Shown one piece after another: positions 8,559 to 17,684 of a stretch of DNA of 58,294 bases (position 1 is its first letter; every line of letters begins with the position of its first letter). The notes below the pieces were generated by a model, which saw nothing but the letters and a program-made list of their open reading frames with translations, had not been told where the DNA came from and made no database searches. The translations under genes and the position numbers were made by a program. This DNA comes from Acidobacteriaceae bacterium (GTDB lineage Bacteria > Acidobacteriota > Terriglobia > Terriglobales > Acidobacteriaceae): the NCBI GenBank assembly GCA_003165075.1, contig PLSM01000133.1, positions 1-58,294 of the forward strand. The letters run 5' to 3'.

Positions 8559-10744
8559 TAATTCTGCTTGGATATGCCGGTAACGCTCTCTTCCTTGGCC
8601 AGCTTGACGCGGGCGCCTTCGAGCTTGTGCTGAACCTTGGCTACATCCGTGGGCTCAACGTCCGCGGCGGCCGACTTGGAGTACTCGGTGAGCGAAAGCT
8701 CCCACTGGGCGGCGGCCAGGCGAATACGTCCCGTTTTCTCGTAGAGATCGCCCAGATGGTCGTGGACGGTGGGGTCGGTCTGGTCCCGCTCCACAGCCCG
8801 GCGCAGGTTATCCTCGGCCAACTCATACTGGCCCATTTTGAAGTAGGCCCAGCCGAGCGAATCCAGGTAGGCGCCATTCATGGGCTCCAGTTCCACTGCT
8901 TTGCGAATCATCTTCAGCGCTTCAGGTAGTTTGGAACCTTTGTCGGCCATCATGTAGCCGAGATAATTCAGCGTCATAGCATTGGTGGGATCCAGCTCCA
9001 ACGCCTGGCGGAAGAGCTGCTCGGCAGGCTCGAAGTGCTTTTGCCGCTCGGCCAGCGCACCCTTGACAAAGAACAGGTACACGCGGTCTTCCTTCTTGGT
9101 GGTAAGCGCTGTGGCCTTGTTCAGCGCTTCGTCGGCATCCTTCCAACGGCGCAGGCGCGTGTCCATCTGGCCCAGCGTCAACCACACCTCGCGGTCAGTG
9201 TCGCTGTTATTCAGGAGGTCCTTGGCCATTTTCAAGCCTTCGTCGGCCTGCCCCTGGTCCGCCAGTTCGCCCGCCAGCATCAGTTTCAGCTCGCGGCTCT
9301 TGGGGTTGGCCGCCACGGCTTTGCGCGAGACTTCAATCGCCTTGTCGAACATCTTGGCGTCGCGATAGGTGTCCACTTCGCCCTGGTAGCCGCGCTGCGC
9401 CGTTTCGCCGCCCAAGTCGATCATCTTCTGATATGCCGCAATCGCCTCATCGACCTTGTTCTGCTCGTGATAGACCGAGCCGAGCCGTTCCAGGAAGATG
9501 CTGCGATTGTTCTTTTCCTCGGCGGTGTAGGCGCCGTTGGCATGCGAGGTCAGATCGACCATGTGCTCGTAGACGTGCGCGGATTCATCGTAGCGGCCCA
9601 GCACGTCGAGCAACATTCCCTCGTTGAAACCGGCTTCCAGTGAGTTGGGATCCTTTTTGACCGCCTTGCGGATGGTGGCCAGAGCATCCTCATACTTGCC
9701 CTGGCGGCGCTGAATTTCGCTGATCCGAACCAGCGTGGTGGCGTCATCGTCAGGATCAGCGTCGGAAAGGTTCTGATACACCTTCAGCGCTGCGTCCAGT
9801 TGGTTGTCGTTCATCAGCGCCTGGGCCAGCGCGCCCAGGGTGCGCGGGTCGCCCGGTTCCATGTCCGCGGCTCGTCCATAGGCGGCAATGGCGTCCTTGT
9901 TCCGCTTTAACTGGTCATAGGCCGCACCCAAGGCGAACTCCATCTTGGGCGTGCGATCCGACTCGGGGACCGCTTCGATTGACCTGACCGCATGCTCCAC
10001 GTCCCCACTTTCGGCGTAAAGCCGCGCCAGATTCAGCACCACCTCTTCAGAATCCGGTTCCAAGGCCTGTGCAATCTTGAACTGCTCTTCCGCCTTCGGC
10101 TGCTGGTGCTTCACGGTGTAAAGCTGGCCAAGCACCATGCGGTCATCCACGCTTTTGGGGTCCAGCGCGACAATCCTCTCGTACTCGGCAATGGCCTGGT
10201 CGAGCGTATTGCCGCTGGGCGAAGCCGACGACGGGGAGTTCTCCGCCTCACTGAGCTGGCGCAGATAGATGCGGCCAAGCAGCTTGTGCGCATCAATGTC
10301 GTCGGGGGTGGTCTTGAGCAATCCGCGTGCCGTAGCTTCAGCCTCACGCGCACGGCCTGAACGCAAGTACAAATCCGCCAGACCATCGTTCAACTGCGCC
10401 GAGCTGGGATCGGCATTCAACGCAGCTTTGTACTCCTCAATGGCGTGAGCCACAAACTCGGGGCGGCCCGAATTCACGGCCTCCTCCTCGTAAATACCTG
10501 CCAAGGCTGCGTGGAAATAGGACTTGGAGCGATCGGGCGGCAAAGAGGCTGCCGCGGCGGGCGACTGGCTCGCTGGGCTCTGCGCGACCGCAGGCGGCTT
10601 GTCCGGGGCGGCTTGTCCGGGGTTTGCCGGGGAATTTTGGGCATGGGCGCTCGATGCCGGCAACACAAACAGCGCTATGGCAGCAATCGGAAGCCAACGG
10701 GGCAGCAAACTATTTTTTGATCTCATCATCCCTGGGAAGTCCAT
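8558..10744 (-). CDS. Exported tetratricopeptide-repeat protein
   Basis: A 728-residue protein with an N-terminal signal peptide (hydrophobic core about residues 18-33, cleavage after AHA) and an Ala/Pro/Gln-rich linker. About a dozen or more TPR units fill residues 70-690, with repeated A...LGxxY...AxxxxxxALxLxP patterns. TPR arrays are protein-protein scaffolds; no enzyme domain is visible. The exact start is unclear: ATGs at residues 6 and 7 are alternatives and would shorten the region before the signal peptide. It is convergent with the ABC exporter and divergent from a secreted glycosidase gene, so it is probably monocistronic. Location is likely periplasmic. Confidence 0.85.
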   Translation of the reverse strand: MDFPGMMRSKNSLLPRWLPIAAIALFVLPASSAHAQNSPANPGQAAPDKPPAVAQSPASQSPAAAASLPPDRSKSYFHAALAGIYEEEAVNSGRPEFVAHAIEEYKAALNADPSSAQLNDGLADLYLRSGRAREAEATARGLLKTTPDDIDAHKLLGRIYLRQLSEAENSPSSASPSGNTLDQAIAEYERIVALDPKSVDDRMVLGQLYTVKHQQPKAEEQFKIAQALEPDSEEVVLNLARLYAESGDVEHAVRSIEAVPESDRTPKMEFALGAAYDQLKRNKDAIAAYGRAADMEPGDPRTLGALAQALMNDNQLDAALKVYQNLSDADPDDDATTLVRISEIQRRQGKYEDALATIRKAVKKDPNSLEAGFNEGMLLDVLGRYDESAHVYEHMVDLTSHANGAYTAEEKNNRSIFLERLGSVYHEQNKVDEAIAAYQKMIDLGGETAQRGYQGEVDTYRDAKMFDKAIEVSRKAVAANPKSRELKLMLAGELADQGQADEGLKMAKDLLNNSDTDREVWLTLGQMDTRLRRWKDADEALNKATALTTKKEDRVYLFFVKGALAERQKHFEPAEQLFRQALELDPTNAMTLNYLGYMMADKGSKLPEALKMIRKAVELEPMNGAYLDSLGWAYFKMGQYELAEDNLRRAVERDQTDPTVHDHLGDLYEKTGRIRLAAAQWELSLTEYSKSAAADVEPTDVAKVQHKLEGARVKLAKEESVTGISKQN

Positions 10745-11057
10745 GCCTTTCGAGCCGGCGTAATGTGAGCCAACTCATTCCGGAATACACAAAAACCTCA
10801 CGCGCAGATGGCCGGCCCCACCTGCCTACTTGTACAGACGATTTTACCCGTCATTAGTCGCGGTTGCGCGCTCGATTGCCTCATTTTCTCAAAATCCCGC
10901 AGTACCGTGGGGTGGCCTTTCGCTGTCATCCTCGATGGCGAATGGCAGCATTTCACTATCGCCGGTCGTCTCGTTCCGCGTGTGGAGAGGTCACTCCGTG
11001 CTCGATTTTTGCAATGTGGCTTGCGGTGAGTTAAGGGAAGCAAAGAAGATAGAGGCC
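10745..11057. other. Intergenic region between divergent genes
   Basis: Holds the promoters of the TPR protein and the glycosidase. The glycosidase frame is open back to 10830, but that part has no signal-peptide character. One imperfect hairpin is visible (gctgtcat at 10922-10929 with atggcagc at 10942-10949). Confidence 0.35.
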
Positions 11058-12143
11058 ATGAAAACTCCGGCATTTCTGGTTGTTCTATCTCTGGCTGTAG
11101 TCTCCGCGGCTGCCGAGGATTGCGGCACCCTGCCGGCAGCGCCGGATCGCACACCGCATCTCGTCCTTACCCTCGCTTCCACTGCCGCTTTACCGGTACT
11201 GACGATCAACTCAAAGGGCGCCGAAGATTTGGTGGGCGGCTTTGAGGGTGGAACGGTGGTTAAGCTCGATGGAACGTTCCACGCCTTCCTCACCGAGATG
11301 CGATCCGGCTTTGCGACCCGCCTGGCCCATTGGACCAGCTCTGACGGTGATCACTGGACTCGCGCGGGGACGCTCTTTCCCTCATCGGGAGACTTCACCG
11401 GCGAGGACCGCCGCGCCGCGTTATGGGCACCCATGCCTGTCTACGATGCGAAGCGCGACGAATGGAATCTCTTCTACGTTGGCTACCGGTCCAAACCCGA
11501 TACGCCCACGGCCTGGTATTCGAATTACGACGGCGAGATTGTCCGCGCCATCTCCCAGACCAAAGGCGAGCGCGGAATTGGCGGTCCCTACGTGGACGCC
11601 GCCGTCATCCTGAGTCCCGGGCGCAACTCCGACGCGTGGGAGGGATTGCAGGGAGTTGATTCCTTCTTCCCCTACCGTGCCGAAGACAGATGGATGGGCT
11701 TCTATGGCACTGCGCACACCGAAGCTAAACCGATCAGCTCATGGCGCGTGGGTCTTGCCTCTGCCACTAAGCTCCAGGGTCCATGGCGCCGATGTTCCTC
11801 GCTCAATCCCTCGCCGATTGAAACCCACTTCATGGAAAACCCAGTTGTCTCCCGCATAGGGTCCGCTTATGTGGCTATCTACGATGTGGATGTTGATGCC
11901 ATCAACGCGATCGGCTATGCAGACTCATTGGATGGGGTTCATTGGGCGAACGGCAAGCGGCTGCAGATCTTCTCTGACCCGGCGATCCAGGCGCGCACCC
12001 CGCTGGCGCTCATTCCCGATGGACAGGGGGGATACGATCTGTTTGTCACTGCCTATGTGCACCTGCAGAATCAACGGGGCCAGCCAGTGAATGCAGGATC
12101 GATGTTCCATTTCAAGGTGAAGGCGGAGCAACCAAGCAGATGA
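11058..12143 (+). CDS. Secreted five-bladed-propeller glycosidase-like protein (GH43/GH32-like)
   Basis: A 361-residue exported protein. The signal peptide (residues 1-18, cleaved near SAAAE) fixes the start at 11058, although the frame is open further upstream. The body shows the repeating blades of a five-bladed beta-propeller: WTSSDGDHWTRAG, ERGIGGPYVDAAVI, MENPVVSRIGSAYVAIYDV and YADSLDGVHWANG. These resemble GH43/GH32/GH130-type glycosidases and phosphorylases. I could not assign the catalytic acid, base or nucleophile confidently, so the family number and substrate remain open. It stands alone, more than 14 kb from the main glycosidase cluster. Confidence 0.65.
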   Translation: MKTPAFLVVLSLAVVSAAAEDCGTLPAAPDRTPHLVLTLASTAALPVLTINSKGAEDLVGGFEGGTVVKLDGTFHAFLTEMRSGFATRLAHWTSSDGDHWTRAGTLFPSSGDFTGEDRRAALWAPMPVYDAKRDEWNLFYVGYRSKPDTPTAWYSNYDGEIVRAISQTKGERGIGGPYVDAAVILSPGRNSDAWEGLQGVDSFFPYRAEDRWMGFYGTAHTEAKPISSWRVGLASATKLQGPWRRCSSLNPSPIETHFMENPVVSRIGSAYVAIYDVDVDAINAIGYADSLDGVHWANGKRLQIFSDPAIQARTPLALIPDGQGGYDLFVTAYVHLQNQRGQPVNAGSMFHFKVKAEQPSR

Positions 12144-12288
12144 CGCCGTTTGCATCAAGCTCCGTGCGGATTCCCTTGAGTTAAGGTCCGCGGGATCTAT
12201 AGCGGTCCAGGCCATAAAGGTGATTCTGTAGGGGCTCATTTCACATTTCGATGTGCGGCCGGATGCCAAAAGGGCTTACACTCGGGCC

Positions 12289-12522
12289 ATGGCAGAACGG
12301 GTATGCCTAAAGCCAAGCGCGGATCGTAAGGGCAGATTCTCAGGCTATTACGAGTGTTCTCTCTGCGGATCGAAATTTCGCCCCAATCCCAAGAATCCCG
12401 GGGAAATGCTGGCTAGCTTCAAGACGCATACCAAGTTTTCCCATCCCCGTGAAATCGCGCTCACCGAGAACGTGAACCCGCCTGCCCCACCGATCACTAC
12501 GGAACCTAAGGAACCGGTATAG
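12289..12522 (+). CDS. Small zinc-finger-like protein
   Basis: A 77-residue protein with one visible metal-binding pattern, Cys23-x2-Cys26 (ECSLCGSKF) followed after 20 residues by His47-x4-His52 (KTHTKFSH). The tail is Pro/Thr/Glu-rich. This is a C2H2-type layout with an unusually long spacing between the Cys and His pairs. The frame is open upstream to 12253, but MAERVCLKPSADRKG is the natural start. No ribosome-binding site is obvious. I do not recognise a named family; a nucleic-acid or protein-binding role is only a guess from the fold type. Confidence 0.5.
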   Translation: MAERVCLKPSADRKGRFSGYYECSLCGSKFRPNPKNPGEMLASFKTHTKFSHPREIALTENVNPPAPPITTEPKEPV

Positions 12523-12690
12523 ACGCCCATCTCGATTCGGAAGATTGAAGGCTCTCGACACGAGTGGCCGGATCGCGAAGCGCAGGCTGCGGAACCAGTC
12601 CATCTGACGGGCAAGCGCAGATGGCTTGGGTGCGCGTGCGAAGCCAGACTTGGGCGATGGGCGTCATAAGGCGACCGTCCGGTGCCGATC

Positions 12691-14292
12691 TCAGTGCCGG
12701 AAATGGCGAATGCCGGTGAAGACCATGGCGACTCCGAGGCGGTCGGCGGCGGCGACGACCTCGTCGTCGCGCACCGAGCCTCCGGGCTGGATGACGGCAG
12801 TGGCACCGGCGGCGGCTACAGCTTCAAGGCCGTCGGGGAAGGGAAAGAATGCGTCCGAGGCGGCCGCCGTGCCCTGGAGGGGCAGAACGGCTTTCTGCGC
12901 GCCGAAGCGGGCGGCGTCCACGCGGCTCATCTGGCCCGCACCGACGCCCACGGTCTGGCCATCGCGAGCATACACAATGGCGTTGGATTTGACGTGCTTG
13001 GCCACGCGCCAGGCGAAGAGCAGGCTACGCAGTTCCTCGGCAGTGGGCGGCCGCCATGTGGCCACTTTCAACTCCGACTCTGTGACTCGGCCGGTGTCAG
13101 CATCCTGCAGCAGCAGTCCGCCGGAGATGTGTTTGACCACAGGACGGGGCGGAGCGGCGTGGACTTCGACCAGGCGGAGGTTTTTCTTGGCGGCGAAGCG
13201 CTCGCGGGCTTCGGGAGTGAAGGACGGGGCGGCAATAGCTTCAACGAAAAGCTTGGCTATCTCTTCTGCAGCGGCAGCATCTACGGGGCGATTGATGCCG
13301 ATGACTCCTCCGTAGGCGGATACCGGGTCGCAGGCCAGAGCCTTGCGGTAGGCCTCCAGGATGGTTTCGCCGGTGGCTGCGCCGCAGGGGTTGGTGTGCT
13401 TGACGATGACCACTGCCGGCTGTTCGAACTCGGCGCTCAACTCCCAGCACGCGTCCAGATCGACAAGATTGTTGAAGCTCAGCTCCTTGCCCTGGAGTTG
13501 GGCTGCGCCGGCGACGCCCAGGCCCGAACCATCGGAATAAAGCGCGGCGCGCTGGTGGGGATTTTCGCCATAGCGCAGCGCCTGGGCCAAGGGAAAGTTA
13601 ATGCGCAGGGTGGCAGGGAGAGCCGCTGCGTCGGGCGCGGCGGACGGCTCGGGAATCATATCCAGCGTGTTGGCGATGGCCGAATCGTACGCGGCAGTGA
13701 GGGCGAAGGCCTGCCGGGCCAGCCGCCAGCGGGTTTCACGGCTGAGGCAGCCGCGTGTGGAGTGAAGCTCTTGAATGAGGGCAGCGTAGTCGGCGATGCG
13801 GGTTACGATGGCCACGTCTTCAAAGTTCTTTGCAGCGGACCGAACCATGGAAGGGCCGCCGATGTCGATGTTTTCAATGAGTTGGGCGAACGTAACGCCG
13901 GGCTGGCCGGGCCCTCCAATGGCAGGTCCATGCGGCTGGAGAAATTGAGCGGCGGTTTTCTCAAAGGCGTAAAGGTTCACCACCACCATGTCGATGGGCT
14001 GGATGCCGTGGGCGGCAACGGCAACCTCATGCTCCTGATTGCCGCGAATGTAAAGCAGCCCGGCGTGCACGCGCGGGTGCAGGGTCTTTACGCGTCCGTC
14101 GAGCATCTCAGGGAAGCCGGTGAGGTCGCTGATGTCCTGGACGCCGAGGCCGGCCTCGCGCAGGGTGCGCGCTGTGCCGCCAGTGGAAACCAGCTCGACT
14201 CCAAACTCCGCCAGCGCCTGGGCAAGCTCCACCAAGCCGGTCTTATCCGTAACACTCAGCAGCGCCCGCCGAATTCGCTTTTCCGTGCTCAC
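12691..14292 (-). CDS. purH: Bifunctional AICAR formyltransferase / IMP cyclohydrolase
   Basis: Catalyses the last two steps of de novo purine synthesis in the cytoplasm (AICAR to FAICAR to IMP). The N-terminal MGS-like cyclohydrolase domain begins [16 protein letters not shown] and carries [14 protein letters not shown] and [13 protein letters not shown]. The C-terminal transformylase domain carries the conserved Lys-His pair in KHTNPCGAA (about residue 297) and ends TGIRHFRH, the usual PurH terminus. The 533-residue length is normal. It is divergent from the rhomboid gene across about 120 bases, with no other purine gene nearby. Confidence 0.96.
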   Translation of the reverse strand: MSTEKRIRRALLSVTDKTGLVELAQALAEFGVELVSTGGTARTLREAGLGVQDISDLTGFPEMLDGRVKTLHPRVHAGLLYIRGNQEHEVAVAAHGIQPIDMVVVNLYAFEKTAAQFLQPHGPAIGGPGQPGVTFAQLIENIDIGGPSMVRSAAKNFEDVAIVTRIADYAALIQELHSTRGCLSRETRWRLARQAFALTAAYDSAIANTLDMIPEPSAAPDAAALPATLRINFPLAQALRYGENPHQRAALYSDGSGLGVAGAAQLQGKELSFNNLVDLDACWELSAEFEQPAVVIVKHTNPCGAATGETILEAYRKALACDPVSAYGGVIGINRPVDAAAAEEIAKLFVEAIAAPSFTPEARERFAAKKNLRLVEVHAAPPRPVVKHISGGLLLQDADTGRVTESELKVATWRPPTAEELRSLLFAWRVAKHVKSNAIVYARDGQTVGVGAGQMSRVDAARFGAQKAVLPLQGTAAASDAFFPFPDGLEAVAAAGATAVIQPGGSVRDDEVVAAADRLGVAMVFTGIRHFRH

Positions 14293-14414
14293 TTGTTCGC
14301 TCCTTGGGGTCTCGCGCAGCCGGGACAGCGATCAGCCGAGTGCCCGGCGACGAAGACCAAACAACAGACTACAACCAAATACTTAGCCGCATGGCGGTTC
14401 CAGGAGAGTGATTG

Positions 14415-15362
14415 ATGCGGCGCGGTGAGAACCTGCGGCCCGCAGTCTGGAAATGCATTACGATGAAGGCTATGGGAAGTGATCCCCCAGCTTTTCCAGC
14501 CCACGAAGAGGAACCCGTCCGTGGCAGCCCCGGTGTCGAGCCGGAGATTCTGCCCCCAGGATACGGCTATGCAGCGCCACCGCAGCCGGTGCGCCGGCGG
14601 CCTCAGTGGGCCTCGTCTTCAGCCACGTATCTGCTGGTGGGGATCAATTGCGCGGTTTTTCTGGCCATGACGGTGCAGGGGGTCAGCCCGATGAGTCCCA
14701 CGGGCGATCAACTTCTTCACTGGGGCGCCGATAACGCCGGCGCGGTGCTGCTCTATGGGCAGTGGTGGCGCATTGTTTCCGCCATGTTCGTGCACGTGGG
14801 TCTGCTTCACCTGGCGACGAACATGTGGTGTCTGTGGAATCTGGGACTGCTGGCCGAGCCTCTGATGGGTTCGGCGGGGGTACTGGCGGTCTACCTGCTT
14901 ACCGGCGCCGCAGGCAACCTGCTCTCAACCCTCGTCAACCAGATTTTTTACCCGGCGACAATCGGACCGGGGGGCACGGTTTCGGGCGCGGTCGGTGCGG
15001 GAGCCTCGGGCGCGGTCTTCGGAATTGCCGGGGCGCTGATCATATTGCTCAAGTCGCGGCGATTGCCGGTGCCCCCATATGAATTGAAAAGGCTGCGCAA
15101 ATCAGTCATCTATTTTGCGGCCATCAACTTGTTCCTGGGCATCTCGATCAGCGGCGGCACCCATCTTTTCGGTTCCGGAATAAGCATCGACAACATGGCG
15201 CACATTGGGGGCTTCAGTTGCGGATTGCTCTTTGCGACGCCGATGGTTCCGCGGCTGGGTTCGCCGCGGAGGCTCTTTGTGGGGCGGCTGCGGATTTCGG
15301 TGACGATGGTGGTGGGCTTGCTGGTGCTATTTGGATTTTTCCTGGCGCAGTTGCCCGGATAA
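14415..15362 (+). CDS. Rhomboid-family intramembrane serine protease
   Basis: A membrane protease with six or seven predicted helices. The catalytic dyad is visible: Ser in GAGASGAVFG (about residue 198) and His in NMAHIGGF (about residue 262), both inside membrane helices, plus the structural motif HVGLLHLATNMW (about 125-136). A Pro-rich cytoplasmic N-terminus of about 70 residues precedes the first helix. The ATG at 14415 is chosen because a strong AGGAGA lies seven bases upstream; ATGs at 14463 and 14472 are alternatives without good ribosome-binding sites. Substrate unknown. Confidence 0.9.
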   Translation: MRRGENLRPAVWKCITMKAMGSDPPAFPAHEEEPVRGSPGVEPEILPPGYGYAAPPQPVRRRPQWASSSATYLLVGINCAVFLAMTVQGVSPMSPTGDQLLHWGADNAGAVLLYGQWWRIVSAMFVHVGLLHLATNMWCLWNLGLLAEPLMGSAGVLAVYLLTGAAGNLLSTLVNQIFYPATIGPGGTVSGAVGAGASGAVFGIAGALIILLKSRRLPVPPYELKRLRKSVIYFAAINLFLGISISGGTHLFGSGISIDNMAHIGGFSCGLLFATPMVPRLGSPRRLFVGRLRISVTMVVGLLVLFGFFLAQLPG

Positions 15363-15405
15363 ACTCCTCATGGAAAAAGGCTAAACCATCCCCAGGAAGC
15401 TAAGG

Positions 15406-15426
15406 CCCGGGGCTGAAGCCCACGCT
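15406..15426. repeat. REP-like motif, copy 2
   Basis: cccggggctgaagcccacgc plus t; matches the word at 5211-5230 except for one base. It lies 45 bases after the rhomboid stop and could double as a weak hairpin terminator. Confidence 0.5.
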
Positions 15427-15553
15427 CCCTCCGACGGACCAGAACGCGAGTTTCATAGCAGGTTGTAGCACGGATCGCTGGCGGCGGGACAATTGTGCGA
15501 GAATTTCTAAAAGAACGCTAGCCCGTCTCTCATTCCACCCCTGGAGGTAAATC

Positions 15554-16516
15554 ATGGAACGTCGCGCATTTCTAAAGCAAGCCGCCATCACCGCAGCCGC
15601 TGTTGCATCGACCAGCCAGCTTAGTGCTTCGCCGAAGACGCCCGCCAATCCGATTGCCCGCCGCGCACTGGGCAGGACGGGCGAACATCTATCCATCATT
15701 GGCTTTGGCGGAATTGTGGTGATGGATGAAACCACCGGCGAGGCATCGAACATCGTGGCCGAGGCCGTGGACCGCGGCATCAACTACTTTGACGTTGCGC
15801 CCAGCTATGGGAACGCGCAGGAACGGCTTGGTCCGGCCCTGGCGCCCTATCGCAACAAGAGTTTCCTGGCCTGCAAGACGGAGGGCCGCAAGAAGGAAGA
15901 CTCGCGCGCGCAACTGGAGGAGTCGCTGCGGCTGCTGAAGACCGATCATGTGGACCTGTACCAGTTCCACGCGCTGACCAAGATGACCGAACTGGACACT
16001 GTGCTGGGGCCGGGTGGCGCGATGGAGACCATGGAAGCCGCAAAGAAGGAAGGCAAGATCCGCTTTATCGGCTTCTCAGTCCACTCCGCTGAGACTGCGC
16101 TGGCGGCCATGGACCGCTACAACTTCGACACTATTCTCTTCCCGCTCAACTGGGTGCTCTTCACGCAGGCCGGGTTTGGGCCGCAAATCCTGCAGCGCGC
16201 GCAGGAAAAGAAGATGGGCATCCTGGCACTGAAGGGCATGGCCAAGACGGTTTGGGCCGCAGATCAAAAAGATAATCATCCGCAGCCCAAGTGCTGGTAT
16301 CAGCCGGCGTCTTTTCCCGACGAGGCATCACTGGGCCTGCGCTGGACCCTGGGCCATCCGATCACGGCAGCCATGCCGCCGGGCGACGAACGGTATTTCC
16401 GCCTGGCCATGGATGTGGCGCAGAACTACAAACCGCTTGAGACGCATGAAGAGCAGGCACTGCTGGCCGGCGGGCACGGATTGGAGCCGATCTTCCACCT
16501 GGGCAACGACGTTTAA
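15554..16516 (+). CDS. Tat-exported aldo/keto reductase
   Basis: A 320-residue NAD(P)H-dependent reductase of the aldo/keto reductase superfamily. It carries a twin-arginine signal (ERRAFLKQA, hydrophobic stretch to about residue 26). The TIM barrel begins ARRALGRTGEHLSIIGFGG and shows the catalytic tetrad positions: Asp in YFDVAPSYG, the Tyr that follows, Lys in LACKTEG, and His in DLYQFHAL. It lacks the Fe-S tail present in the second aldo/keto reductase of this window (36573-37733). A strong GGAGGT site sits just before the ATG. It is alone in its unit, and its substrate is unknown. Confidence 0.87.
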   Translation: MERRAFLKQAAITAAAVASTSQLSASPKTPANPIARRALGRTGEHLSIIGFGGIVVMDETTGEASNIVAEAVDRGINYFDVAPSYGNAQERLGPALAPYRNKSFLACKTEGRKKEDSRAQLEESLRLLKTDHVDLYQFHALTKMTELDTVLGPGGAMETMEAAKKEGKIRFIGFSVHSAETALAAMDRYNFDTILFPLNWVLFTQAGFGPQILQRAQEKKMGILALKGMAKTVWAADQKDNHPQPKCWYQPASFPDEASLGLRWTLGHPITAAMPPGDERYFRLAMDVAQNYKPLETHEEQALLAGGHGLEPIFHLGNDV

Positions 16517-16517
16517 G

Positions 16518-16547
16518 TCGCGCTTCCAACCATCTGCTGGTGCGCGA
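16518..16547. terminator. Possible bidirectional terminator hairpin
   Basis: tcgcgc (16518-16523) pairs with gcgcga (16542-16547) between the convergent reductase and XRE genes. The stem is short and no T tract follows, so this is weak. Confidence 0.3.
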
Positions 16548-16898
16548 TTATCGCTTGGCCGTGGCGGCAAATTTCTTCACCATGGCCAGCAGCAGTTTGC
16601 GGTCGCTGTCGTTCAGATTGGTGGAGTAGCGGCGAATCTGGGTGAGAAAGCGCAATTCATCGTCGGAGAGCTTTTGCGTGTTCAACTGGCGTCCTAAAGC
16701 GTCGCCAGCAAAGAACTGGGCGATGGGCAGGTCGAGCGCGAGGGCAATCTTCGACAGCGTGTCCAGCGAAGGGATAGTGTGACCGTTCTCAACGCGCGAG
16801 AGGTAGCAGCGGAGCAGGCCGGTTTTCTTTTCGATATCTCCTTGAGAAAGCCCCTTTTGCAGCCGGTACGCGCGGATGGTAGTGCCGATTTTTATCAT
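16548..16898 (-). CDS. XRE-family transcriptional regulator
   Basis: A 116-residue protein with a Cro/CI-type helix-turn-helix at about residues 5-60, marked by QKGLSQGDIEKKTGLLRCYLSRVENG and LDTLSKIALALDLP. The C-terminal half is short, helical and charged, with no ligand-binding domain, so it may act as a dimeric repressor. It has no obvious partner gene: its neighbours are a convergent aldo/keto reductase and a same-strand acetyltransferase located upstream. The target is unknown; autoregulation is common for this class but no operator is evident. Confidence 0.85.
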   Translation of the reverse strand: MIKIGTTIRAYRLQKGLSQGDIEKKTGLLRCYLSRVENGHTIPSLDTLSKIALALDLPIAQFFAGDALGRQLNTQKLSDDELRFLTQIRRYSTNLNDSDRKLLLAMVKKFAATAKR

Positions 16899-17053
16899 GG
16901 GAGAGGTCCTGTCTGCCGCCTACCGGGTTTACTTCCACGGTAGCTACAAGAGAGTTATTGGCTCAAGAGTTAACATGCACCACGCGGGATTGCAAGGGGA
17001 ATTGTCACGGGTGCACGCGATGGAGCAACAGGGCGGCCCGGGAACGGCCAATG

Positions 17054-17584
17054 TTACAGCGTCTTCATGAGATATGCGAGCCCTTCCACAGGATTGTCGT
17101 TGTAAGGGGCACAAGGCACAAAGCCCAACTGCAAATAAATGCGATTCGCAGCGGCCATTGAAGCGGGGGCAGTATCAAGGAAGACAGCCTTGCGTTGGGC
17201 GGCTATCGCACGGTGGAGTACGGCCTCGGTCAGGGCACGCCCCAGCCCCAGACCTCGACCGGCGGGACGTACCCAGAGACGTTTGAGTTCCCATGCATCA
17301 GGGGAGACCGTGGCGGGCAGGGCGCGCCAGGCAATAAATCCTGCGGGTTCGTGGTTTGCAGTGGCCATCAGCCAGCCGCCTCCCTGATCGAGGAAGCTGT
17401 GCGGCAACCGGGCAGCTTCTTGTTCGAGAGAGCCGAAGCAGAACCGCGCCGCGCCGGGTTGCGCAATAACAAATCGTCCATATTCGAGCAGCAACTCCCG
17501 GGCCTGCGTAAGGGTGGATTCAGAAGCAGTTGGCCCGATTTCTTCTAATTGGAATGGCCGAGGAGCGGCCTTGCGTGCGCCCAT
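17054..17584 (-). CDS. GNAT-family N-acetyltransferase
   Basis: A 176-residue acetyl-CoA-dependent acetyltransferase. The acetyl-CoA pyrophosphate-binding motif is clear (VRPAGRGLGLGRAL, about residue 112). It is preceded by the beta-strand WELKRLWV and followed by FLDTAPASMAAANRIYLQLGFV, the usual final helix and strand. The frame is open upstream to 17932 over the divergent receptor gene, but that part has antisense character, so the start is placed at the ATG at 17584. Acyl acceptor unknown. It is divergent from the Oar-like receptor across a 100-base promoter region. Confidence 0.85.
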   Translation of the reverse strand: MGARKAAPRPFQLEEIGPTASESTLTQARELLLEYGRFVIAQPGAARFCFGSLEQEAARLPHSFLDQGGGWLMATANHEPAGFIAWRALPATVSPDAWELKRLWVRPAGRGLGLGRALTEAVLHRAIAAQRKAVFLDTAPASMAAANRIYLQLGFVPCAPYNDNPVEGLAYLMKTL

Positions 17585-17684
17585 GCCTGAGTTTACGACG
17601 GGATTGTGCCCACGCGGGTCCGTAAACCTTCGCCGGTTGGGGAGCGTCTGAGTGAGTAAGGACTCGCGATGCGAGGGAGCGTGC

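Noticed and set aside
12682..14415. 577-codon open frame on the plus strand opposite purH
   Set aside because: It mirrors purH exactly in GC-rich antisense phase, has no recognisable domain and no ribosome-binding site.
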